NCBI RefSeq assembly: GCF_001577835.2
Contig: NC_029516.1
Location: 79,278,801 to 79,342,800, forward strand
From: Coturnix japonica
Lineage: Eukaryota; Chordata; Aves; Galliformes; Phasianidae
Direction of reading: 5' to 3'
Length of the DNA stretch: 64,000 nt
A program made the translations under genes and the position numbers. Each line of letters opens with the position of its first letter. The first letter of the stretch is position 1. The notes under the pieces were generated by a model that saw only the letters and a program-made list of their open reading frames with translations, made no database searches and was not told where the DNA came from. Shown piece by piece: positions 35,401 through 50,100 of the stretch.

Positions 35401-38400
35401 AGCTAAGAGGATGAAAACTGGGGAGGAGAAACAAGCGGGGGCTGGAAACCATAAATGGAGGATTTCCTCTGTCTATAAACCGGCATGTGCATTACTGCAA
35501 TTCATCTGGGGAGCTCAGCAAATTAAAGCATGCTTGTCTGATGCTCAAAAAGAGCACTGCTGCAAGCCCAAGTCCTGCTTCCCAAGCTCTTTGGACTGTC
35601 AAACCTCTCCAGTCTTCAGCTTTTCCTGAAGCTACCCCTTGTCATTGAGCTGTGAATTCCCAACCCCACAAATGGGATGTGTTCTCCAGGCCCTCTCCCA
35701 GGTCCACTAGCTCTTTGTGTCCTCCTGGCTGTGAGAACACCTGACCCAGCGTATCCTTTGGGTAGGAACTCAGGGAGTTAGCGATTATTTGCTCCAAGTC
35801 CAAACCAAAGATTTCTTTTCCAGAAATGTGCTTTCAGAAATGAAATAAATCTGTCTTTAGATGTGGGGTTTTTTCTTCTCTTTTTCTATCCCCGCTCCTC
35901 TGGTTTTTTTTCTTTCCTATACTTGATGACTTCTGGCTAGTTTTCTTTCTTTCTCTGGATTGATTCCCTTCTCCATGTTGCTTCTTTGTAAAGGACAGAT
36001 ATAAAACTACCCAGGAACATTTTTGTCTCTGGAGAATTTTACTGTGACGGGCTGCACAAGAAGGAAGGCTACCTGGGACACCCACTGAATATGTGCGTGC
36101 AAATGTGTGCAAACATGGAGATGAAAGAGAAAAGCACAGTCCTGTGACCAAGGCTGAGAGCTCAATAGCAAGCAGACATGGGCCTAGAGCAACGCCAGCT
36201 GAAATTCAGCCTGGACTCTGCGTTCAGCCAAAGCCCGGATCTGCTTGCTCTGACTGGGTAACTTAAGATGTGCACTTGGACACTGCAGTTCAAGCTCTTG
36301 CCAAGCACGCTGCCTCAGTGTGAGGAAGAAGTCCTCGCAGCTTGTCCAGCTACGACCCAAGTCTCTGTCACATAAACACAGCCCTAACATTAAGCTTGTG
36401 CGTAGCCCTAGTCCCACATGGCATATAAAAATGTATCCTCATTCTCCTTCATCCTGATGTAGAGAACAGTTTATAGGGCATGTTTTAGGCATAAAATTTC
36501 CTTTTGTTCTGGACTGCACTGTGGTATCCAAGCACACAGACATGAAATGTACACAAAGATCTATTTAATTTCATTTGCTCCAGCTAGCAGAAGTAGGACA
36601 AGTATTGGTGCTTCATTTTTTCTTGTTTGGTTCTGATGTGGTTTTCCTTGTGGGGCTGTATGTGATGTGGTAGGGTGAGAAATGCAAGTGAAAGAACTGA
36701 GCTTGGCAGTTTCCTGTGGACATCCAGTGGGACTCCTGGTGGCATATACCTGGCGAGGCTCCAGATGTGGCTGACTATGGAAGATATTTCTCTTCTTACT
36801 CAAATGCTTTCCCTGCCCTGCTCCCCCTTCAAGATTGCTTCCAGTACAGCAGCTCATGATTGCACCTGGTTGAGCTTGGTTCTGCTGAAACCCTTGGCCA
36901 CTGCTATGCTCAGGCTCTGGATTATGACATGATATACAGAGATGTACAATCCACTTTTCCTCTCACTGGCTCTGGACCAGAAGTTTATATATAGAATTTG
37001 TTTCCACATGGCTGTTTTTTTTTTATTTTTCCCCCCCAGAATCTTCAATTAGACAAAACAGGGAAACAGCTGTTAATTATTAACAGGAGGCCCTATTTAT
37101 GGTATGGCTATCTTCCTCAGCTTGACTTGATTTTAAAAACAAACACTTCCAAAACATGAAAAAGCTGTGGCTAAAGCTTTTTAATACTTTTGGGAGCCTT
37201 GATACATGAAAAGTATCTTAGGTTTGGTTTGCAAGGAATGTGAACTTCAAACTTATCAAAATTAGCAGCTAAATGTCATTCCACGCAGGTTCCTCTATGT
37301 CAGAGGCAAAGGTTAAAATTTTACCCAGCAGATTTGAAGAGCTTCAAGACTCTGTTAGAGGACCTTGCTCAGTTTCAGTACTTTGTGGAAAAAAAGCAAG
37401 AGGAAATTTCTATAGTTCTAAATTTAGTTTCAAGCTGTGGCTAGGGACTCTGTAGCATATCCTTGCTTTGGTCATCATCCCTACAGCTGATAGGGATGTA
37501 GTTGACAGGCCTCTCTTTGCAGGTCTCCTGTCAAGCCTGGCCACAGGCAAGTAACCCATAGATGCTGTGGTTTTTCTGAGAGCTCAAACTTCCTATGTGT
37601 CTGGGCAGTGTGGCATCCTGTGGCTCTCGTAGGCTGTTAGGTAAGGATGCACCAGCCCAGGGCAAATCTCCCAGTAGCAGAGGGAAGGTCTTCAGGCAGC
37701 TGGTCCTTGTAGCCATTGGGACCTGTCTTGCCATAGCCAAGTCAGTTTGGAAGAGTTGATCCTGGTAGCACTGTAGGCTGCATCAGCTCTAAGAGCTTAG
37801 TTGGATTTTTAAAATACTGTGTTGATTGCATGGGGGGATTTTTAAGTCTCTGCCTCCCTAATCTTGTGCTGAGTGGAGCAGCGTTCAAGTCTGCAGTAAA
37901 GTTAGCCCTGAGCCCTCTGGTTTCCAGAACGATGCTCGGACTTGCATCTGTATGAAAACCATTGTAGCAGTCTTCAAACTGAGAGATGTGTTTTGTAAGA
38001 CATCAGAAGTGTTCAGATAGAGGCCTTTCACTGTTTTCATACTTTTGACTAGGCCTAGATTCTTATGCTTCTTATACCTACTAGTTTTTGGTCCAACCCA
38101 AAGCTCTTCCATCAGCACAACTGACAGATGTCAAGCGTGTGAGACCATGTGACAATTTGCACGTAGAGATTCTTCCTAATTCTTGTGCTGACTTATGCAA
38201 AATTCCTAAGTTTGGACAAGAGATTCCTCTTCTGTCTTTTAATCATTTGGAGTCTGGATGGTCCTGCTGTGTCAATGTAGCAGCTCGTGGCCTGGAGTAA
38301 AGCACCAGTCTTGACTTCAGGAACAGCGCTGTATGATGAAGACTGCAGTTTTGAAGTCTGAACGCTGCGACACAGGAAAAACCTGACCTATGCCCCTGTT

Positions 38401-38961
38401 CTTTGGTGTGCAGTGTGGCAAAAGGTATGTTCTCCTTGCTTTTCAGCTTCTTGATTTTACTCTTTGCTAAATTTTCATTTTAGTTATTTCATGGGAGAGG
38501 TAAAGAGAACCCTTAACGCTGTCCTTTCACCTTTAATTTGGGCAAAGCTGCTTGTATGACAATGCTGGAATGGATTAGCGAGCACATTAACAGCTTTGTT
38601 TGCTAATCTGCTGTAGAACATGTATTTTTTGGATGTGAGAAACTGCTTCTTTGCCCTCGTGGCCTTCAGCTGTATGGATATCCAGTACTTCCTTGATATC
38701 TGCATGAGCCCAGCGAGCAGTGTACCAAGATAACTCTAATGGTACGGCACTTCTACAGAAATCAGCAGCCAGCAGAGAAATAATTGTATTAAGGTGATCT
38801 TACAAGAGTCTCCATCGATGATGGTAATGCCAGAACATGTTAGTTTTTTTACCACGTTTTCACTTCCCTGGAAGCCAAGAGAGGCTTTTCAGTCACAGGA
38901 TTCCCACAGTGCCTCATCACATCTCCTAATCCCTCAGTAAGTTAGAATAACAAAAATCCAC

Positions 38962-38980
38962 TTTTTTTTTTTTTTTTTTT
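38962..38980. repeat. T19 homopolymer
   Basis: Nineteen consecutive T. No adjoining retroposed sequence is recognised on either side. Confidence 0.9.
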
Positions 38981-41507
38981 AGTGTCACCTTCAGCTTGTT
39001 GAGAAATCTGTGCTTCTTCCACCCTCTTAAATGATGGTGCTCTTAAATGATCACCTGTTCATTGTCTCCTCGGTGATTTTTCTTGCACTTATTGTTTATG
39101 AAGCGGAGTAACTCTGGTGTATGTGTAATTCTATTAGAATGGTATGTAGGTGCTTGCTTTTCCCATGTCCCAGATTCTTGTGGTTTCAGTGCACATTCAT
39201 AAAGTAGATTTGATCTCTGGGTTCCCATGAAACAGCCGCATACTTCTTGGACATAGGAAGCCGTGAGGTACAGAGAGAGTGCTGGCGGACAAGAGGTAAT
39301 GTGCTTGTTGTTAAAGAGGCATAGAGGAAAATCAAGTCAGAGTTCCTCCTTAGGAAATCTTTGCAAAAGAGGTGTTTCAGTGCAATCGGAATATTCATCT
39401 TGCCCTTCCTCCCATAAGTGGCTAACAGTTTAGCTCGTTAGACTTATTTCTCTGGCTACTCAATCACAGAAAATTTGTGCAGCTCAACAGCAATGGGCTC
39501 AAATTAAAAGCCTCGGGGAAATTCATAGTGCACAGCCTGATGGTTTCCCTCTTGTGTGCATTTCAGAACAGTGCTTGCTTGTAATCTAGAGAATGCTCTT
39601 TCAGTTCCTGTTGGCTAATCACACCGCTTTAATTTCAGGTGAAGCTTTAAGACTCTTTTCTTTAGTATCACTTCCCATTGCTTCTTCCAGCCTTGGTTTC
39701 TGAACCTCTTCATCTCCTTAAAGCTCACTTGTATTGTATTCTAGAATATCTATGGGAAGTCAGGTATTCAGGGAGAAGTAATAAAAAGGCAGCCTTGCGG
39801 CATCATCTAATGTTTAACAAAAGGTTAAAAAAGTCCTACAAACCTCTCCTCAAAGCTGTGGGCAATTTCAGGCCAGGTTTGCATTTTTAAAATTCTTGCT
39901 TTACCTTATTTGGCCATGCAAAATGGGATCCAGAGGTCCCCGGGGACCTGGCTGTACGACGATGGGGTTTTGTTCAGATGAAAGTATGCGCTTCTTTTTC
40001 CTTCGGAGACACATTGCTAAATATGGGCTGTGTTCATAACAAATAAGGCTGTTTTCTGGCAGAGAGTTCAGCTCCCCAGCGTCCCTCAAGTTGAGAAGGC
40101 AAATTCACGGCAGCCCTTCAGCATCAGGCTCTGCACCTTTGACAGCAATTGCCTTGAAAGCTGGGGGTGGGGAGGAGATATGCTAATGCTGACATTGGCG
40201 ATACATGCTTTGATTTCATGGAGACGTTTCTGTGCAAGATAGGAAGGCTTATAAGAAACAAAGACGTAAAATTAATCTAAGCAGGCAGAGAATGACAGTT
40301 GAATATTTTTGTGAACTGAGACAGTGTGTTGTCTGTTGCATTTTTTGTTTGTTTGCTTGTTTTTGGGTGTTTTTCCCAGGAACAGCTACCCTCCACCTGA
40401 AAAGCACAAGAAGGCAAAACATAAGGTAGCCAAATAATGTGCATAGCTTTAGGGAATAAATACTGATCTAGGATCTGGCATTGGTTAAGTGTTACAACTG
40501 AGGTGTGTCTTTGTAAAGGAGAAGGGTCAGATTACAAAACCTCTTTCAGTTCACATTTTAATTTCACATTCACAAGAGCTGTGACTGAAATAGTTTTCAA
40601 GCTGAGATCATTGATGGGCACTACTGACATTTACCACAATTGAGGGGGAGAGCATAAAGTGGACAGTAATTAAGAAGCATAGACTTATGGGAGCATGCGT
40701 TACATAAAATATTAACTGTGTAAGCAGAGTTTTAATCTAACAACATCTGAGACTCTTTAAAATGCTCCATTGCTCTGATCGATAAAGGCATGGTGGTGGA
40801 TCTGTCATTATTTTGATGAATCAAGCTTAAGAGCTTGTTTGTAACCAGTGGCAAAAGCATCCTTCAGAGTAGCCTCAGTTGCACTGGAATTGGCAAGAAG
40901 CTTTGCTGTGAGCTCTGCTAGAGTTAGCAAGAAGTTGCATGTAGTGAAACAGCTTCTACTGGTGGGAGCTGCTGATGTGACAGCATAAGCTGGATGCCCA
41001 TTCTAGTTAACAGAGTTAGCTTATCAGAAATAGTTACAGACCCAAATCCCTGTAGATGTGTGCCTCAGGCTCCCCTCTCACAGAAGAAATTCAGGAAAAA
41101 AATGGCAAAATGCTGGCTTAAACTCTTCTATTGAGCGTGACTTCGGGTGACTCATCAAGAAAAGGCTGAGACAGCAGGTCCCAATGAGATGTTGGTTAGG
41201 AACACATTACAGCCCCAGCTTCATTGCTTCACAAGCTTACTATGCAGCTGATGAAAAGATGAATATGAATGATGCTGTTCAGATATGCTGAAAACTTAAG
41301 GCAGCCCCATGAGCTTGAAAGGCGTGGTGATGACACAGTGCATGTAGATGCAGCTGCATCATGAATAGAAGCAGATGGGGATCAATTGCACAATGGATAC
41401 AGCCCTGACCTGATATTTACTCTTGAGATAGTCATTTTAAACTTATCAGTCCCCTGAAATGTCTTATTTGCTGGATTGTATGTATTTTCAAGCAGTGGTA
41501 GCTGAAC

Positions 41508-41524
41508 TATTATTATTATTATTA
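41508..41524. repeat. TAT trinucleotide repeat
   Basis: Five TAT units followed by TA. Confidence 0.85.
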
Positions 41525-42114
41525 GAGTCTCACAGAAAAGGATCTTAATGAAAAATAACTTTCACACTCTCTACAAAGTATTTTCCATGAAAAGAGGATA
41601 AATATTCCTAAGCTTAATGAGATGTGCCCTCAGACTTCCTGTGAACACTTGTACTTTGTGATGGGATGAAGGAGAAGGATGTTGGTTCCCAGGAGCACTG
41701 AGTGGATTAAAGTCTTGACAGTGCTTTGAACATGAGGACTATTAAAAAACCTCTGTGTTATTTTTGATGTGAATGACATTTTCAGCCTTTTCATCAATAT
41801 TTTGAAAGCCAGAGGGCAAAGATCTCCAAAAAAACCCACTGTTTTTTTAGTGCCCAGATTTGTACTCGAATAGTAGCAGTGTGGATAGGAGTGATGGAGT
41901 TGCAGATGGTTTAGGACTGTCTCAGGTTCTGTTCAAGGCTTCTTAGGCTCCACTTCAGGATTAAAGACTTTGTTCTATGACAGTGTGACAGTTATAACAT
42001 GAAATGCGTGATTTATTCAGGACCTTGTTCGGGACTGAGGTCTGGAGGTGGCTGGAGAAGGGTTGAGTGAAAGGCTGAGCACAGTATTATCACTGTCCTT
42101 ATACTGCATGGATA

Positions 42115-42604
42115 TGGAGTCCTCAGAACAGGAGAGACATGGACCTGTTGGAGCATGTCCAGAGAAGGACCACAAAAATGATCCAAAGGATGGAACACCT
42201 CCCTTATCAAGACAGGCTGAGAGAGCTGAAGCTGTTCAGCTTGGAGAGGAGAAGGCTCTGGGGAGAACTGAGAGCGGCCTTTCTGTATCTGAAGCGGGTC
42301 TGTAAGAAGGAAAGGGGCAGACATTTTAGCAGTCTACTGCAATGGGACAAGGGGAACTGGTTTCAAGCTAAAAGAGGAAAGATTCAGGTTAGATATAAGG
42401 AAGAAGTATTTTACAATAAGGGGTAGTGAGGTACTGGAACAGGTTGCCCAGAGAGGTAGTGGATGCCCCATTCCTGGAGACTCACAAGGCCAGGCTGCAC
42501 GGGGCTCTGAGCAACATGATCTAGCTGTAGGTGTCCCTGTACATTGCAGGGTAGTTGGACTAGATGGCCTTTAAGAGTTCCTTCCAATGCAAATGATCCT
42601 ATGA
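42115..42604 (+). mobile_element. CR1 LINE 3' fragment, degraded ORF2 tail
   Basis: The frame at 42139-42426 still reads as the CR1 ORF2 C-terminus (MDLLEHVQRRTTKMIQRMEH, LRELKLFSLERRRLWGELRA). It then loses frame and continues into the 3' UTR (GAGGTACTGGAACAGGTTGC; TTGGACTAGATGGCC), ending near AAATGATCCTATGA. It is older than the 13834 copy and belongs to another subfamily. Confidence 0.9.
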
Positions 42605-44034
42605 AAAAAGTTGTTTGTTCTGCTCCCTGTGGCCAGTACCCAAGACCGATGACTGTGACTACTCCTTTTGCACCATGCCTTAAGTCAAGCTGTAAGACTT
42701 TATTTAGCTCTATCTTCTCATGTGAGCTGAGAATGCCAAAAAACTATATACCTGTGCAGAGCTGGGGGAGGAGCAGCGTAATGGTACTTAACAGGGCAAA
42801 GACCTGGGCAGGACCTGGTCTATCCTCTAGCTTGGGCACAGTGTGCCACAGAAATGGAGATGCTTCTACAGCCCCTGAAGGCTTTTTAGTGAGCTTCAGC
42901 CAACACAGTTAGCAGATTTTTTGCAATACTAACGTTATCGCTGTGCACGCTGCCTCTGTTTTTTTTCTCTCCAAGGAGCACCCACGCATTCTGCGAGGCC
43001 TTCTCCTCCGTGCCGGCTGGCTGTGCCCACATGCTGAGGGAAGCTGGGACAGGGCTGGGATTCATGCCTGGCGTGCTTGGCGCATGCCAACAAACCCACT
43101 CCCACTGCCTGTCTGCCTAGAGGAGGCCCCAAGGGCCCTCACAGCCTTTGATAAGTTAATTAAGGGTGACCTGCGTGTCTGTAGGGTGGAATGCTGCCTC
43201 CCATCGAGCTTCTGACCTGTGCTAAGGAGCTGTCTGTGGCATGTTGTTTTGTGGGTGGACGGTGTTAAGTGTTTGTGCAGTATCTGAAGTTGAACCATGC
43301 TCCTTCACAACACTGAAACTGCTCTCATGCCTGTTTTAAGACATTAATTAGCACAGCGCACTGAAACTGGGCACAAAGGTTCATCAGGCAGCCACATAGC
43401 CCCCTCAAAGCCAGTGTTTTGTGTGAGTAATTGCACTGCTGCTAATTACAAGGTAGTCATTGTTTATAACCTCTGTTACCCTTCCGGCTTCCTATTGGAA
43501 AGATGGGCACGGCTCCATCTCCCTGAGGTAACCGGAGACAGCATGTCTTGGCGCTGATGGTTGGCCACATCAGCCAAAGCGTGGCACTGGAGGGGAATAT
43601 CCAAATGTGGGCCAAGCTCCTGCTCTTCGGATGCTCCTGACAGAGTAGGATGGGAAGGAGCAGGCAGTCATGTGGGGTGTCCTGCAAGAAAAGGAGGAGG
43701 CTGAGGGAATGGGGGCTTGCCCAGCATTTTAAAAACAATGACAACAACGAGCATTTTGGTTATTCTGTGGTGAAGTAGAGCATGAATTTCAAGGGGAATA
43801 GTTACTGTGAAACAGCCTCCTGGATAAAAGAGTCTTGAATTAAGGAATTATTGTACTCAGGAAATGAGAAGAAAGAGGGGAAGCGTGCTTTTCCTTTGGA
43901 AACAATAATGTGGGATTTGGGCTGTCAAATAGTGGTTGTGCTGATGCAGGCACAATAGCCATCTGCCAGAGCATGCTGACAGCTTAAGGTCAAAATCCCA
44001 GTGCTCCCAATAAGCACCAACACCCCTGTCTGAG
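42605..44034. other. Intergenic, nothing recognised
   Basis: Unique sequence with several overlapping short open frames on both strands and no exon signals. The part around 42940-43200 is moderately GC-rich. Confidence 0.55.
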
Positions 44035-44185
44035 GAATCACAGAATGGCCTGGGTTGAAAAGGAGCACAATGCTCATCTAGTTTCAACCCCCCTGCTGTG
44101 TGCAGGGTCACCAACCACCAGACCAGGCTGCCCAGAGCCACATCCAGCCTGGCCTTGAATGCATCCAGGGATGGGGCAGCCATGT
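44035..44185 (-). mobile_element. CR1 LINE tail, antisense
   Basis: GAATCACAGAATGGCCTGGG, CTCATCTAGTTTCAACCCCC and CCACATCCAGCCTGGCCTTG followed by GATGGGGCAGCCATG are the antisense 3' end of the 1288-type CR1 subfamily. Confidence 0.9.
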
Positions 44186-47100
44186 TATTGGAAGGGCGTT
44201 CATTCATTTGATTTCTTGGAGAGTACATTTAAACCAAACTACGTTTGATATTTGAAGACACATTTGAAGGTGAAGAAAGTTTTTGAGACAGTATTTTCCT
44301 TTACTGAGATCGGCAATTTGCTTCTAAAGAAGGTGCTTTGTTGCCCTTAGCATAGAAAAGCTTTTCAGCCTTACATTCTTGTGAAGACTGAATTATTTTT
44401 AAACATCAGCATGTTTTCCAGGAACAGAAATGGGTTCTTGGCTGACTTATCTATATTAAAGTATTTAATCCAAATATTGACCTAACTGCTGGATCCTTCA
44501 GGACTCTAGTCTTTTGATTTTCATTTGGACTAGCTTCTAAACTCAAGCTTGAATTCCCAGCAAGGAGAAATGGGGTAGTGTGAGCAAGGTGCGTGGGCTC
44601 CAAACCCCCTACCATGCTGACAACCAAAAAGAAGTGGACATAGATAGCTGTTTGTCAGTGTAGTGTGACTGTACTAACCCTTGTCTGCTACAGATAGCTT
44701 GTGCATCCAGCAGCTCGCATCTCTTAGGCCTGGTCAGCAGGGTAGGAACAAAAGAGGGGATGAAGGAAGAAGGAGGTGGCTGTCGGGGCTGCCTCATGGA
44801 AATGCCACCCACAGGAAGCCCTGTGGGTCTGTGACCGCCTTTTCTGCTCTTCTCTGAATGATGATGTGTAGGCTGGGTTGATAGCTGAATTATCATTATT
44901 ACTTCAAGGAGTCTGTGTACAGACCAGGCACAGCTGTTGTTTCAGGCTTTGTGCACACTGTGCTTTTGAAATCAGAGGGAGCAGCATCCTGGACAGGGAG
45001 CTGAACCTCAGGGGAACAATGCAAGCATTTGCTAGAGGTGTTGCTGGGGAAGAAGGAAGGTTACGAACAGAACTTTGCTGAGTAGCTTCCCGCAACATCA
45101 GGGAACATACTTACATGTTATCATTTTAATGGACATTGCTTTGTCTACTAGACATGCCCATTCTCCTCTGAAGCAGGATAACAAAGAGGCTGCTCTGTTT
45201 ATGCTGTAGTCAACTTGGAGGATTCCAGGGTTGGGCAGAAAAACAAGATGAAAAGACTAAAAGTATGTTTTTGATGGGAAATGAGTGAGCAAGAAAGCAG
45301 GGAGCTGAAATGAGAAATTCCAGCCCCATGTACCTTGCTTCAGTAGGAGTCAGCAGCAGCCCCCTCCCCAACAGCTGGGCCAGGGGCCTGTAGCTGACTG
45401 GAAAATGGTTGCAAGTGGACTGTTAAGCATAATACAGGGCCTGGGAAAGGGCATATTCTACACCGGGTCTGGAGAACTATTTCCCTCTGTCTATTCTTGT
45501 CTTGCATAAAAATTCTAAATTGGCACCAGTCTGTAGCCAGTTGCAGCCGATGTTGCATATTTCACATGTACCAGCCTTTTGTAAATATGACCTAGAGCAG
45601 TTAGAGCTAAAATATAGCCTTAACTTTCAAATGGGAAGGACAGATTATAAGCCTTAATATAAAAGGAAATGTTTTAGTGGTTATTTTTAAATGTGTTTTG
45701 GCACTGTGAATTGCTGCAAATCAAGCACGGATTCCTAAATTGTACCTAGAAATAGGAAAGTCCAGTCAGAATGAAATTAAAAGGTAAGCTAGCAGTACAA
45801 ACAGGGTTAACACAAGTGTAAAATAAGGTGATTTCCTAAGGAAGCAGGCTGTTCGATCAGGCCTGCTATTGTGTCTTTTCTGCCTGAAAACTTTTAGCAT
45901 CTGCTGTCCAACCTCGGTTAAGCATGATAGATGGAGAAAGGTACTCAACAAAATTAAGTTCTGACGAGGTTTGTGAGAGCAGAGAGCCAGCAGCAGGGTG
46001 GAGAAGTCATTGCTGTCCCCTAGAGAGTGCTTAGAAGTGATTGCAATCTTCATAGGCGCCAGAGAATCCAGGCAGGGAGAAGCCTTGTTCACACTGCTGC
46101 TGCAGGAAAGCTGCCTCTGGAGCTTGCTGTCTCTCTTGCTGCCTTTGTGAGCCCCACCACCTTGGGAAACACTCTTAGCTTAATGGAGAAGTCCCTGCGT
46201 AGTGAGAATGGAGCACAGGCTGTATGTAAAAACTTGTGGAGATGCCATGGGGCTTTGTAAAGTAAACAGAAAGAAGCAATTGAGTGGAAAAGAATGAAAA
46301 GAAGCAGTGAAAAATAAATAAAAAGAAACAATTCTAACACAAATAGCTCTGTGTGCAATCAACGTTGATTGCTATCCCTGCCTCCCATGTGTCCGTGGCT
46401 GGTGTTCCACATGATTCCCCATCTTGTCAGGATCAACATGAAAACAGCTGCTTCCTCCTTTATCCTTGAGGTGTGCCCTTCTCTTTGAGGTTGTAGCTGG
46501 TGGGTTGCTCACATGGTGATGTACAGAGCAGAGCCCTGGTTTGTGTGAGAGCAGAGGTACAAGGGCATGCAATGCTGCAGCAACAGTGATGAGCACTGCC
46601 AAACTGGATCTCCATACAAGCCCAGGAGTATTACATACGCAGAGTCCTAGCAGGTAAGATCAGTTGCTTTTTATACAAACACATTGTTAAATGAGTATTA
46701 TTAATGGTCATTTTGTGGCCCATACTCTAGGGAATAGGGTGAGTTTAAGACTACCTCTGTCTTTAAAAATTCTGTGAATGTGTAGAAAATGAGAAGGAGG
46801 AAAAAAAAAAAAGGGTGGGGGAGGGGAACACGCCGTGTTGTGTTTGATAGATATGAATGTAAACACTTCTGCATGCTCCTCCTTGTACAGCCTTTCCAGT
46901 GTTAAGATGGTGGAGAGGTTTGCTGGACCATTACAGGAGAGGTACAGGTGCTCAAATACCTCACTGTAGTGCTCAGTCCTAGAGCAGACAATTCAGTTTG
47001 CCATGAGGGTCGGCTGTGTTTGCTTTCAGGTGCTATGTGTATCTGCAGATCTTCAGTGGGAGGGTAAGTCTTTGGGAGAGGCAGAAATGAATGCTTGTAG

Positions 47101-50100
47101 TGGTTTGTATGGCAGGGGTTTGGTGTTGGATGATGAGGCTGTTGCTGGTACTTCCTCATGGCTGATCTAAATCTGATCATTCTCAAGCAGGGAAGAAGGC
47201 TGCTCCAAAGTGTCCTACCCTGTGTGAGGCTGGGATATGGCAGTGCTGGGACACTGCTCAGCAAGAGGGAACTTAGTATCCCATGTCATGATGGATGAGT
47301 TCTGAAATGGTGTGAAGCCTCTTCTTAAGCAAGGAGAGCTTGCATATGCCTGATTATGGCCAAAATAGGAATAGTGTGCTATGGCAGAAAATCCTACTAA
47401 AGCAGCAGTATGATGTTAATGAAAGTTTCGCTGCTGACAGTTTTCACAGTGGAAAAGCTGTGTTCTTTTAAAAGATTCCCATAAAGACCACGTTACCACT
47501 TTACGGTTCATTTCCTATGTTGTGGAAATGGTGTGCTAGCCATATTGTTTTATGGAGTAATTTGTAACAGTGTTAAGCGTTTTGGCTTTAGCAGAACAGA
47601 AAGATTTATGAAACATGGAGTTTTATAATGGAAAAAAAAATAATAAATGATGGGGAATTGTATTAGGCAGATTTTACATCTATCTGAAAGTGATTGGGGT
47701 GTTCTATAGGTTTTCATTGTGGTGAGGTGCCTCTCTGGACTTGTAGCTCTGGATGTCTTTGAAGGCAGAGATCATTGCTTTTCACACAAATCAAATGAGC
47801 ATGCTCACTTTTGACTTCAGAGAGAAAGATCCGCTAATGAGTATTAATGAGAAATAATCCTATTAGGCCTGAGAATGAATAGTTTCTCCAATGCCATATT
47901 TGACTGTAGAAGAAAATGATGCAACTGTGAGCAGTAAAACAGAGCGTTACTGCAATGGGATATAACTGAGCAGTTTTAGAAACCCAGGCTTCAAGTTTCT
48001 CTGAGGGCGAGGTGATGGATTTGCTGCGTGTGCGGAATGTTCATGTTAGGTCCAGACTTCTCATATCTCTGGTTTCATCGTGTTGTTGCATCTCCTCAGA
48101 AATGAATGGGGAATAGAACCGAACATGTGCAGGCCATGTTGATGCGTCATATGAGCTAATGTTTTTCAAATTAAGTTACATGGTATTTCTGTCATTGTTC
48201 CTTTCCTAATTTTTGTTTGGATTGCGGCTTTGCTGAAACTCATTTAACCTCATGCCTTTGCATTTTTGGATGAGTTCTTTTTTCTTCCCTTCCTTCTGCA
48301 GCACACAGCAAGAGAAGTAATGCTTGTGCTCTGTCTAGCTCAGGCCTCAAGCCTGAGCATTTTGAAGCATAATGGAACCCAGCATTGTGACACTGCAGGT
48401 TAGTTCCAGGCTGGCTCCATAGACCTGGCCTCAGTTCCTGGTTGGAGTGGTCTTGGTTGTCACCCAGCAGCACTTGGGCTGGAGAAAAGAGCTTTTGGTT
48501 GGTGTGGCAGCAAATCAAACCTCTCTCATCCTCTTGAAGGACATCATGGGGCCTTTTGTTTGCATGGGAAAAAATAGGCTGAGCGGTGGCTAACCTGATT
48601 TGCTTCAGAGAGCACTTGGGGATCAGGTTTTGGAGGGGAAGGCTGCATCTTGACAGAGACTACAGGAGGCATTTGTCACTACCCCTCTACTTGGTAAATC
48701 CATACTTGCTGAAAATGTCTTTACATCAGCCTTTAGAACATGATAAAATCAATATAAACATTTAGTCCTTTTTTCAGCAAAACTTAATCAGGTGTTTGTA
48801 TTACCTTGCTTGGCAATACTATGCTATTATCAAGCAAGTATATTATACTGCATATAATATAACCTCAGACTAGAAAAGTGCTTTTAAAGTAGTCATTCAA
48901 ACAACATCCAAACATCAGAATGTACCAGATCAGCATGAGACCAGTCATTGTTTCCTGCAACTGCTTGGATGGTGCAATAGCAAGATCTGGTGAAATATAT
49001 TCAATAGTGGAAAACTTGGATGGAGGGTGGGGGTCAGGAACTTTGGGTAGCAAAATTCTGATTCAAAAAGGTCTTCAAGAAAGGTTATGTGGTATGAATT
49101 TGTGAGGTCCCACTCTGTCTTGTGAGTCTGCAATCCAGCAGTGGTAGCTGGGGAAAAAGCCTTAACCTTGGTGATGCAGCATTTTGGTGAGTGCTTTCTT
49201 CAGCCTTTCTTCAACCTAGTGTTCCAGTCCCCAAATGGGAACACCTTCTCTTTTCTCTACCTACTTGTTGCCATAAATTATACAGCAAGTTCTTTCAGGT
49301 AGGAACTGTGTTTACCTGCCTGTTTATCTAGCATCAGCAGGACTCCAGCCTTGACTGGAGCTTCAAACATAGCAATACCTATTGTTAGAATAGATTATTC
49401 AGCTCAGAGTGGTCTGAAGTCATTTGGTTATGAAAGGCTCCCCAGAACATGAGGGCTTGCTGTGGCCCAGAAATGTTGGCATGAAAATTGATTACATGGA
49501 AGGAGTTATGTGGTGAACTCACGGCTCTTTCTTGTGCAGACTGCGTGCAGTGTCCTAGAGCTTGTGCCTATTGTGTGAAATAGATGTGCAGACCTCTTAA
49601 AGGGAACAAAAACTCCAGCCAAGTGAAAGGGGGCTGAAGGAGCCAGCTTGCAAGAAGGGGAGGTTATGCTGGAGTGGGAGACGTGAGTGGAAAAGTACAA
49701 TAATGATGGCAGAGCAAACAAGATGCAGGGCATGAAGAGAAGCAACCCTGACACATGCTCTGCTGCTTGAGCACCAGATAGGCAAAACACTGGGGAATAT
49801 ACAGCTATATTTCTCTGAGGAACTAGTCTGCCAAAATCTTCCTTTCTGCGCTGGTTGGGAGAAGTTGTGCCTAACTATTCATTCCATCTGCCATGTTTTC
49901 AAGTGCTTTGCTGTTGCTATTGCTGCAGCTTGGCAGCAGCTGAGGGTGAAGCATCTCATGGAGGGTGATCCAGGCCTTGCAACACATTATGTTCCCCTCT
50001 AGCATGGTGAAAGTTATAGAGGAGGTCCCCAGCTGGTTAATCCATTCTGTCTCAGTGCTATTGAGGATGGCCACCTGGGCAGTTGACTGCAGAGGGCACA

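Larger units (their letters stand above)
31441..42114. other. Intergenic, no gene or named repeat recognised
   Basis: More than 10 kb without a recognisable exon. It holds A/T-rich simple sequence at 32416-32445, a pyrimidine-rich stretch at about 35868-35960, a 19-base T run at 38962-38980 and a short TAT repeat at 41508-41524. Parts of 38.5-40.4 kb are unique, with scattered CpG and TAAT motifs, and could be regulatory. That is inference only. Confidence 0.5.
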